NCBI GenBank assembly: GCA_963796225.1
Contig: CAWCLK010000028.1
Span: 62,001 to 126,000 of the forward strand
Direction of reading: 5' to 3'
DNA length: 64,000 nt
DNA from: CAWCLK01 sp963796225
GTDB taxonomy: Bacteria > Actinomycetota > Nitriliruptoria > Nitriliruptorales > Nitriliruptoraceae
The position numbers were made by a program, and so were the translations under genes. Positions 18,361-25,592 of this stretch are shown in pieces. The notes below the pieces were generated by a model that was given only the letters and a program-made list of their open reading frames with translations, did no database searches and was not told the origin of the DNA. Position 1 is the first letter of the stretch. The number at the start of each line of letters is the position of its first letter.

Positions 18361-19521
18361 TCAGTCGGTCGGGCCCTCGGTGACCAGCGCGCCGGCGATG
18401 GCGTCCAGGCCGGCCAGGTCGTGCACGTCGGAGCGCAGCAGCGGCACCTCGATCAGCGCCCGGATCGGCCGGCCGAAGAGCGCCGCCTCGACGTCGCGTC
18501 GCTCCCGCCCCGCCAGGCCGGTGAGGTCGGCCAGCAGGCGCAGGCCGTCGGCGACCGCGTGCCGGTCCGCGTCGGCGTCGGCGTCGAGCCGGTCGGCGGC
18601 CTCGCGCAGGTCGTCGATCCCCGCGTCCGACTCGGGCAGCGGGTGGATGCGGTTGACCACCACGCCGGCCAGGTGCAGGCCCTCCTGCTCGAGGCGGTCG
18701 AGGAAGAACCGCGCCTCGCGCAGTGGTGGCGGTTGGGGGGAGGTCACGACCACGAACTGCGACGACGGACGCTGCAGCAGCTCGAGGACCTGGTCCGCCC
18801 GGGCCTTGAAGCCCTCGTACATGCCCTCGAAGTTGCGGAAGAAGTCGGCCAGGTCGTTGAGCAGGTCCATGCCCGTGACCCGTCCCGCCACCTTCATGAA
18901 CGTGGTGGCGCCGGCGTTGAGGAAGCGCAGGTAGCCCTTGCCCGCGGACATGGCCGGCTGCATCAGCAGGCGCAGGAGCCGACCCTCGAGGAAGCTGGTC
19001 ATGCGCTTGGGGGCCTCGAGGAAGTCCAACGCGCTGCGGGTCGGCGGGGTGTCGATGACCAGCAGGTCCCACTCGCCGGTGTCGTACAGCTCGTGGAGCT
19101 TCTCCATCGCCATGTACTCCTGCGTGCCCGACAGGGTCGACGACAGGGTCTGGTAGATCCGGTTGTCCTTGATGGCGCGGGCCCGCGACGCGGAGGTGGC
19201 GTGGCGGTCGATCACGCCGTCGAACGTCGACTGCATGTCGAGCATCATGGCGAACAGCTCGCCGTCGTCGTCGGTGTCGCCGCGGTCGACGTGCTGCGGC
19301 GTGGAGTCGAGGTGCTCGAGGCCCAGCGCCTGGGCAAGGCGCCGGGCGGGGTCGATGGTCAGGACGACGCATCGGCGCCCCGCCGCGGCCGCGGCCAGCC
19401 CGATGGCGGCGGCGGTCGTGGTCTTGCCCACGCCACCGGCGCCGGTCGTGACCAGCACCTCGGCCTCACGGACCGCGGTGTCCAGGGACCGCTGGCGGGC
19501 GGCGTCCAGCGACTCGCTCAT
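18361..19521 (-). CDS. ArsA/Get3-like ATPase, second of a pair
   Basis: 386 residues from ATG 19521. The deviant P-loop TTGAGGVGKTTTAAAI is near residue 25, followed by LTIDPARRLAQAL, WDLLVIDTPPT (Walker B-like/switch II) and VVVNRIHP. It belongs to the SIMIBI class ATPases related to anion-pump ArsA and Get3. Start and upstream stop overlap as ATGA, so it is co-translated with its partner. The mycobacterial pair Rv3679/Rv3680 forms a complex and is implicated in metabolic stress and glycerol/nitric-oxide survival (from memory). A cytosolic ATPase acting on an unknown client is the safe call. Confidence 0.9.
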   Translation of the reverse strand: MSESLDAARQRSLDTAVREAEVLVTTGAGGVGKTTTAAAIGLAAAAAGRRCVVLTIDPARRLAQALGLEHLDSTPQHVDRGDTDDDGELFAMMLDMQSTFDGVIDRHATSASRARAIKDNRIYQTLSSTLSGTQEYMAMEKLHELYDTGEWDLLVIDTPPTRSALDFLEAPKRMTSFLEGRLLRLLMQPAMSAGKGYLRFLNAGATTFMKVAGRVTGMDLLNDLADFFRNFEGMYEGFKARADQVLELLQRPSSQFVVVTSPQPPPLREARFFLDRLEQEGLHLAGVVVNRIHPLPESDAGIDDLREAADRLDADADADRHAVADGLRLLADLTGLAGRERRDVEAALFGRPIRALIEVPLLRSDVHDLAGLDAIAGALVTEGPTD

Positions 19522-20629
19522 CGCCGACCCCCCTCGACCCAGCCCGGCACCTGGTCGGCCCGGGGGCCGTCCTCGCCGACCTGCAGCGCCACCACGTCCG
19601 CCAGCACCTCGAGGTCGGTGGCGTCGAAGGTCGCACCCGTCAGCTGCGGCAGCTGCAGGACGGGGCGCTCGGAGCGTCGGGCGAGGTCGGCGAACAGCTC
19701 GGCCTGCATGGACAGCCGCGCCGCGTGGGCGTCGGCGGCGTCGATCAGGAGCGACGAGGTGGCGGGGGGCAGCTCGATGCCGGCCGACGCCGCGGTCGTC
19801 GCCACCCCGGTCGGGTCCGAGGCCCTGCAGCCGATCGAGGTCCTCCGCGCCCACCTGGGGCACGACGACCTGGTTGGCGATCACCGGCCCGACGCGCACG
19901 CCCGCGTCCCGCAGCAGGTGCACGCCGTCGACGGTCTCCTGGATGGGCATCTCCTCCAGCAGCGTCACCAGCACGGCCTGGGTGCGGGCCGGGGAGGTCA
20001 GCATCTCCTTGATCTGGCCCGCCTGCCGCTTGATCGGTCCGACCCGCACGATCTCGGTGACGCCCTCGGGCGCCTGCAGGAAGGGCACGATCCGCCCCGT
20101 CGGCGGGGCGTCGAGCACGATCGTGTCGTACATCCGCCGCCCGTCGGCACGGCGCCGAGCCTCGATCTCGTAGATCTTGCCCACCAGCAGCAGGTCCCGC
20201 AGGCCCGGGGCGGCGGTCGTGACGAAGTCGATGGCGTTGGACTTCTCCATGACCCACTGCATGCGCTTGAGCCCGTAGAACAGCTCGAGGTACTCGTAGA
20301 CGGCGTCGGCCGGGTCCAGCGCCGCGCCCCACAGGCCCGGGACGGAACTCGCGCTCCTCGTAGTCCCACGGCTGGGTCCCGAAGGTGCGCGAGAAGCCCT
20401 GGCGGCCCTCGACCTCGACCAGCAGGGTGCGCCGGCCGCTGGCCACGGCCGCGAGCGCCAGCGTCGCCGCCACGGTGGTCTTGCCGACCCCGCCCTTGCC
20501 GGTGACGATCAGCACGTTGGAGGACAGCAGCTCGTCGTACCCGTCGGGGAGCAGCTGGGTGGAGCCGTCGGGGGCGGCGGCCTGCAGGTGCGGGGCGGTG
20601 TCGGCGGTCACGAGGGCCTTTCGGGACAC
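19518..20629 (-). CDS. ArsA/Get3-like ATPase, first of a pair (two frame changes)
   Basis: Leftward gene beginning at GTG 20629 or, with a better ribosome-binding site (GAAAGG), GTG 20611. P-loop VTGKGGVGKTTVAATL lies near residue 45, then LLVEVEGRQGF, YDTIVLDAPPTGRIVPFL and VIANQVVVPQ. The coherent sequence shifts frame at about 20336 and again at about 19823; removing one base from a G/C run at each point restores a single protein ending in VPGWVEGGRR. This looks like two indels rather than decay, because no other damage is seen. Together with the next gene it forms the conserved heterodimer-type pair. Confidence 0.82.
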
Positions 20630-20725
20630 CGGGTGGGAGTGGGCGCAAGCCTAGGTTCGGCGCCGCCGGGCCACGCGGCGCGCCCGGGTCGGGGGCCTGC
20701 GGCCACGGCGGTACCCTTCGCCCCC

Positions 20726-22081
20726 ATGGCGCCCCACTCCTCGGCACCTGCTCGTGCCCGTCTCCTGCTGGCCGTCCTCGCTGTCGCGATGGCGGCTGCC
20801 GTGCTGTCCGGCTTCGGCCGTCCGGCGTGGGCACAGGAGGACGGCGGGACCGGCGACGGCCCGGTCGTGGACGTGCTGCCGGTCCGCGGCTTCCTCGACC
20901 CGCCCGTCGCGAACGCCATCACCGACCTGATCGCCGAGGCCCAGGCCGACGGCGCCGCACTCGTGGTCATCCAGGTCGACGGCCCCGGGTCGATCTCGGC
21001 GGACGTCGACGGCCTGCTCGACGCGGTCCGCGAGTCGCCGGTCCCCGTGGTGGTCTTCGCCAGTCCCCAGCAGGGCGTGTCGGCGGAGGCGGGTGGCCTC
21101 TACGGGATGCTGTGGGCCGCCGCCCCGCTGCGTGCGATGTCCGAGTCGGCGACCATCGGACCGGTCGCCCCGCTGGACCTCGCCTCCGGGGCCCAGCCCG
21201 ACGAGGACGCCGAGGCCCGGCTGGCCGAGATCGGCGCCGCCGACGCCTTCTCCGAGGCGCGCACCGCCGCCCAGCTCGAGTCTGCCGGGGCCGTGGACGT
21301 GATCGCGTCCAACGTCGCCGGGATGCTCGCCGAGCTCGACGGGACCGAGGTGACGCTCGGGGACGGCACGACGACGACGCTGCAGCTCGGCACCGCGGAC
21401 GTGAACGTCCGGCTCCACTCGCTGGGGATCCTCGCCCGGCTGCTGCACGCCGCGGCCGCCCCGTCGTTCATCTACCTCCTGCTGGTCCTGGGCCTCGGGG
21501 CGCTGGCCTTCGAGCTGTTCCAGCCCGGCTTCGGCGTGGCCGGCTTCGCGGGCCTGGTCATGCTGCCGTTCGCCATCTTCGGGCTGTCCGTGCTGCCGGT
21601 CACCTGGTGGGCGTTGGCCCTGCTGCTGGTCGGGCTGGCGCTGTACTGCGTCGACGCGGCGATGGCGGGTCTCGGGGCGATGACCGCGGCAGCCACGGGC
21701 GCGTTCGCCCTGGGCTCCTACTACGTGTTCGGGACGGGCGACCTGCGGGTGCCGCCGGTGCTGGCGGTGGTGATGACGGCCACCGTGGCGACCTTCTTCG
21801 TGGTCGTGCTGACGGTGATCCTGCGCGCCCAGGCAGGCCCCGAGGGCGTCGAGGTCGGCGACCTGGTGGACCGCCACGGGATCGTCCGGTCGGTCCTCAA
21901 CCCCGAGGGCCACGTCTACATCGACGAGGCGCTCTGGCGCGCCCGGACCACCGACGGGTCGAAGATGCGCGTCGGTACCCCGGTGACGGTCACGGGCGTC
22001 GACGGGGCGGTGCTGCTGGTCGAGCCGTTCGAGGCCGCGCCCGCGGGCACCGGCGGCGCCACCACCACCGACGAGGCCTGA
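20726..22081 (+). CDS. NfeD-like membrane protein with ClpP-like serine-protease-type domain
   Basis: 451 residues from ATG 20726. A signal peptide (residues 1-37, ending GRPAWA) is followed by an exported ClpP/crotonase-like domain (VVIQVDGPGSISADVDGLL; ESATIGPVAPLD). Several membrane helices (about 240-375) and a C-terminal cytosolic OB-fold NfeD domain (VGDLVDRHGIVRSVLNPEGHVYIDEALWRA) complete it. Families of this kind (NfeD1b) act with SPFH/flotillin-like partners in membrane quality control. No SPFH gene is adjacent. The canonical Ser-Lys dyad is not obvious, so protease activity is uncertain. A 20-bp tandem repeat begins at its stop. Confidence 0.85.
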   Translation: MAPHSSAPARARLLLAVLAVAMAAAVLSGFGRPAWAQEDGGTGDGPVVDVLPVRGFLDPPVANAITDLIAEAQADGAALVVIQVDGPGSISADVDGLLDAVRESPVPVVVFASPQQGVSAEAGGLYGMLWAAAPLRAMSESATIGPVAPLDLASGAQPDEDAEARLAEIGAADAFSEARTAAQLESAGAVDVIASNVAGMLAELDGTEVTLGDGTTTTLQLGTADVNVRLHSLGILARLLHAAAAPSFIYLLLVLGLGALAFELFQPGFGVAGFAGLVMLPFAIFGLSVLPVTWWALALLLVGLALYCVDAAMAGLGAMTAAATGAFALGSYYVFGTGDLRVPPVLAVVMTATVATFFVVVLTVILRAQAGPEGVEVGDLVDRHGIVRSVLNPEGHVYIDEALWRARTTDGSKMRVGTPVTVTGVDGAVLLVEPFEAAPAGTGGATTTDEA

Positions 22082-22120
22082 ACGGGGCGCCTGGGGCCTG
22101 GACGGGGTGTCTGGAGCCTG
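22076..22120 (+). repeat. 20-bp tandem repeat starting at the nfeD-like stop
   Basis: GCCTGAACGGGGCGCCTGGG (22076-22095) is followed by GCCTGGACGGGGTGTCTGGA (22096-22115) and the start of a third copy. The first copy contains the stop codon. The rest of the 163-bp gap to the next gene holds no other feature I can support. Confidence 0.75.
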
Positions 22121-22244
22121 CCTGAAGCGCTCGCAACAGCAAGCGTTGGTGCAGGACCAGCAAGCGCCCGGGGTCTAGTCAGGCATGGCCTCGTGGTCCT
22201 AGTGTGCACCTCGCCGGACTACCGCCGATGAAGGGGTCTGAAGG

Positions 22245-22553
22245 TTGGACAGCGGGCTGCGCATCCCAGTGGCTCTCACTCGAACAGGCGGGCTTGCCGA
22301 CGCCAGTGACTCGTGGGAACAACGCGCGGCATGTCGGGGGCACGACCCCTCGCTGTTCTTCGGGCCCAATCGCTTCGAACCCAAGCGGGAACGCCTGGCG
22401 CGCGAGTCCGCCGCCAAGGACGTGTGCGTGACCTGCCCGGTCCAGGTGCCGTGCCGCGAGCACGCGGTCGGCATGGGCGAGACCTTCGGGGTCTGGGGCG
22501 GACTCGGCGAGGCCGAGCGTCGCGGTAGCACGGGGCGTCGCAAGGCCTCGTGA
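22245..22553 (+). CDS. WhiB-family iron-sulfur regulator (second copy)
   Basis: Up to 102 residues, from TTG 22245; GTG 22269 is an alternative and neither has a clean ribosome-binding site, so the start is uncertain. Four Wbl cysteines are present (RAACRGHDPSLFF; CVTCPVQVPC), followed by GVWGGLGEAERR and a basic C-terminus. It is expected to bind a [4Fe-4S] cluster and regulate transcription. It is divergent in sequence from the copy at 17.2 kb, so this is not a recent duplication. Confidence 0.88.
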   Translation: MDSGLRIPVALTRTGGLADASDSWEQRAACRGHDPSLFFGPNRFEPKRERLARESAAKDVCVTCPVQVPCREHAVGMGETFGVWGGLGEAERRGSTGRRKAS

Positions 22554-22596
22554 TCCTGTGGTTACCTCGGGGGTCCCCGAGACCTCGGAGTCCTGC

Positions 22597-22743
22597 GTGA
22601 CCACCTGGGAGTACGCCACCGCCCCGCTCATCTCGCACGCGCTGCAGCAGATCCTGAACCAATGGGGATCGCAGGGCTGGGAGCTCGTGGCCGTGGCCGA
22701 CAACGTCGCCTACTTCAAGCGCCCCGTCGCCGCGGAGGACTGA
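22597..22743 (+). CDS. DUF4177-like small protein
   Basis: 48 residues from GTG 22597 (GGAG 6 bases upstream). TTWEYATAPLISHALQQILN with a following WGSQGWELVAV and YFKRP ending matches the DUF4177 pattern: WEY, then GWELVAV, then FKRP. Function is unknown. It ends 2 bp before the ridA-like start, so the two are probably one transcript, as in other Actinobacteria. Confidence 0.75.
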   Translation: MTTWEYATAPLISHALQQILNQWGSQGWELVAVADNVAYFKRPVAAED

Positions 22744-22745
22744 GC

Positions 22746-23204
22746 ATGGGTGTCGCCGAACGCCTGGACGAGCTGGGCCTGACCCTGCCGCCCGCCCCGA
22801 CCCCGGCCGCCGCGTACGTGCCGGCCGTCACGTCCGGCGGGCAGGTGATCACCGCCGGCCAGCTGCCCGTCGTGGACGGGGCGCTGCCCCGCACGGGCAA
22901 GTGCGGCGGGGCGCTGGACACCGAGGCGGCCCAGGAGCTCGCGCGCACGGCGGCCCTGAACCTGCTGGCCGTCGCCGGGGCCGCCGTGGACGGCGACCTC
23001 GACCGGCTGCGGCTGGTGAAGCTGACCGTCTTCGTGGCCAGCACGCCGGACTTCACCGAACAGCACCTGGTCGCCAACGGCGCCAGCCTGCTGCTGCACG
23101 ACGTGCTCGGCGACAAGGGCGTGCACGCCCGGTCCGCCGTCGGCGTGGCCGTGCTGCCCCTGGACTCGCCGGTCGAGATCGAGGGCGTGTTCGCCGTCGA
23201 GTGA
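22746..23204 (+). CDS. RidA-family (YjgF/YER057c/UK114) protein
   Basis: 152 residues from ATG 22746. Family landmarks are YVPAVTSGGQVITAGQLPVVDG, the AARTAALNLLAVAGA helix, LVKLTVFVAS and a C-terminal ARSAVGVAVLPLDSPVEIEG. RidA deaminates reactive enamine/imine intermediates from PLP enzymes. The Arg that binds the substrate carboxylate in true RidA (usually in RxA near the C-terminus) appears as ARSAVG, so activity is plausible. Conserved beside ArsA-pair loci. Confidence 0.9.
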   Translation: MGVAERLDELGLTLPPAPTPAAAYVPAVTSGGQVITAGQLPVVDGALPRTGKCGGALDTEAAQELARTAALNLLAVAGAAVDGDLDRLRLVKLTVFVASTPDFTEQHLVANGASLLLHDVLGDKGVHARSAVGVAVLPLDSPVEIEGVFAVE

Positions 23205-23224
23205 GTCGCCGTCGAGTGAGTCGC
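23191..23224 (+). repeat. 15-bp exact duplication at the ridA stop
   Basis: TCGCCGTCGAGTGAG occurs at 23191-23205 and again, identically, at 23206-23220, followed by the first bases of a third copy. The first copy includes the stop codon. Confidence 0.8.
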
Positions 23225-23272
23225 GGCGGGGCTGCCGCGTCCGCGGACGCGCCCGAGTCCTCGCGACAACGA

Positions 23273-23302
23273 CGAGGGCCCGCCGTTGCCGGCGGGCCCT
23301 CG
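23273..23302. terminator. Bidirectional terminator, 13-bp perfect stem
   Basis: CGAGGGCCCGCCG (23273-23285) pairs perfectly with CGGCGGGCCCTCG (23290-23302) around TTGC. It sits between the converging ridA-like gene and the LPxTG gene and could serve both. Confidence 0.85.
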
Positions 23303-23320
23303 TGGTGTGTCAGCGGGTGG

Positions 23321-25251
23321 TCACCACTCGCGACGCTGCTTCGGGGCGAGCAGGAGCGTCCCGCCCAGGCCCATCAGCAGCAGCGCCAGCAGGAGCAGCT
23401 CGTTGCTGTCCATACCGGTGGCCGGCAGCTCCTGGGCCGCGGGGGCCGCAGCCGGCTTCTCGATGACCTCGGGGAGGACCTCGACCGGCTGTTCCTTCTC
23501 GGGCGTGTCGACCACGGGCGTCGTGCAGTTCTCACGACCGCCCTCGGCCAGCAGCTCGTTGGCGCCGACCGAGACGGTGACGTTCCAGCGACCGTTGTCG
23601 CGGAGGTCGCCGGTCGCGGTGTCACGTCTCGCCAGCCGGCACGGTCACGTCCTGCGACTCGCCGTTGATCACGACGGTGTAGGTGACGGCCTCGTCCGAG
23701 CCGCGTGTTGTCGAGCGTGACGACCACGCCGTCGCAGTCGGCGTCGACCGAGGCCTCAGGCTGCGACGACACGCCGGCGAGACCTCGACGCAGTTGCTGC
23801 CGACGGTGGCGCTGTCGAGGACGGACTCGCTGCCGTTCTTCGGGATCGCGACGAGCACGATGCTGGTGGTCACCGGAGTCCTCGCCGAACAGGCCCGCCA
23901 GGTCGTCGGCGCTCTGACCCGCACCCAGCGTCACGGTGTCGAGCACCGTGTCGCCCTCGCGGATCTCGAACCGGACCGGGACGTTCTTCGGGTTGTTGCC
24001 GTTGGTCACGTCCGCCGCGGCCGACCACGTCCCGCAGTCGCTGGCCAGGAGCCCGGACGCGGTCGCCGGGGAGCTCGACGGGGTGCTCGCTCGATGTGTC
24101 GGTGAAGTAGACGGTCTGGTCGTGCGTCCATGATGACCTGGGTGCAGGTTCCGGTCGGACTGGTCGTCGCTGGCGTCACCGGCCGTGGTGCTGTCGTCGC
24201 CGCCTGTGTCGGTCGCTTCGATGGTTGCAGTCGGTTCCGTGCCGCGTCGTCGGTCACGGTGCCGGTGTCGGTGCCGTCGATGGTCCGGGTCGTACTCGTC
24301 GTCGCCGCAGGTGATGGCGAGCTCGAGGCTTCGCCTCGTCGTATTCCCGCGGTGCGCCACACGGTCTTGTCGGTCGTGTGATCCTACGGTGTCGCCGCCC
24401 TGCGGGGTGTCGTAGGTCGTTGCAGTGACGTGGACGGTGTTGGCTGTTGTCCGTGCGGGACAGGCGTCGTCGAGGTCCGGTGGACGTCCTCGTCGCGGGC
24501 TAGGCGGCCGTGGTAGTCGGTCGGTGTACTGGCCGGTGTCGCTGCTCCTCGGTGACGTGTAGGTCGGTGCCGCTGGCGGTGGTGGGTCGCGTCGGGCTGG
24601 GCGCTGTCCTCGTCGATGGTCAGGTCGGTACGTGGTCGTTGCCGAGGTCGCAGGTTGACGTTCCAGTCGATCGTGGACGCTGTCAGGGTCGCGTGACGGT
24701 GCGTCGTCCGGTCATGCCAGACTCACCAGGTCGACAGTCAACGTCGGTGACGTCGATCGTGCTGGTGGCAGTCGTGATGCGACAGGACGAACTTGTCGCG
24801 GTGCCGTCGTTGCTCGCCCGGTCGTGGTCGTACCGTCGAGTCAGCCGTGCTCGGAGGTGCGTGGGCCCCGTCGGGTGCTCACGTAGGCATGGTCCCGTCA
24901 TGCGTCTGGACTGGCGTCGTCCGAGGTCACCGTGGTCGATGGTGCCCACCGTCGTAGCAAGTTGATCGTGAAGGACACGAAGTCGTAGTTCGCGGGGGCG
25001 ATGAAGTGCCAACCTGTCCATGTCGCTGGGCAGCTGAGTCCGGACAGCTCTCGCCCTGTGAAGTCGTCAGCTTGGGCGTTTTGGCCGTTGTTCAGATCGA
25101 CGGTGAGTAGTCGCGGCCTCCGCTGGCGTGATCGACCAACCGAGCCTGGAGCCCCAGCAGCGAAGACGAGTGCCTGGAGCACCAGCAGCAGGGCCGCGAA
25201 GAGCGACACCGTGCCTGCGGTGCGTCGAGATGAGTTCCGTGTGAACGTCAC
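23321..25251 (-). pseudogene. LPxTG-type surface protein, multiply frameshifted
   Basis: Reading leftward from GTG 25251 (AAGGGGG 6-12 bases upstream) gives a signal peptide (TAGTVSLFAALLLVLQALVF, then AAGAPG). The C-terminus ends with sorting signal LPATG, a hydrophobic span (LLLLALLLMGLGGTLLLA) and KQRREW. Between them, coherent pieces of beta-rich repeats (ASVDADCDGVVVTLDNTR; VTYTVVINGESQDVTVPAG; NGRWNVTVSVGANELL) lie in different frames, needing at least six frame changes. GC is visibly lower than in neighbours. It would be a cell-wall-anchored adhesin-like protein if intact. It is either a genuine decaying or acquired gene or a very error-rich stretch. No sortase gene is in the window. 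Confidence 0.75.
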
Positions 25252-25592
25252 GGTTGTGCCCCCTTGAGGACGTGGAGTGTCGACGGGTCGTGGCCGGTCA
25301 GCCCCTGGTGCCTGTCCACTGCGGAGAGGTGCCGTGCCCATCGCGATGTGACCGCACTGTTGCACAGCGTGTTCTGCTGGCGGAACCGCCCGTAATCGAG
25401 GCCTGTGGAGGGCCAGTAGCGCTGCGTCACGGGCGCTCACACAGCGGGAGTGGCCCCTCACGCAGCGTGATTTCGCGGACGCTGAGGGGGCGCGATGGAA
25501 GCGGTTTCGCAACGCATCGTGAGCGCGCTCTCATGTGCGCGCATCACGAAATATGTGAGCGCTCAACGCTCGTCGAGCGGTCACCGCACGGA
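25252..25592. promoter_or_regulatory. Intergenic region upstream of the LPxTG gene
   Basis: 341 bp of noticeably lower GC between the two-VWA gene stop (25593) and the LPxTG start (25251), both leftward. It presumably holds the LPxTG promoter. TGGAAGCGGTTTCGCA at 25496-25511 resembles a LacI-family operator (TGNAANCGNTTNCA), and short palindromes (GAGCGCGCTC, GAGCGCTC) lie nearby. No regulator gene is adjacent; weak evidence. Confidence 0.35.

Noticed and set aside
25496..25511. LacI-family operator
   Set aside because: One half-palindromic match in a lower-GC region, no regulator gene nearby; kept only as a remark in the regulatory feature.
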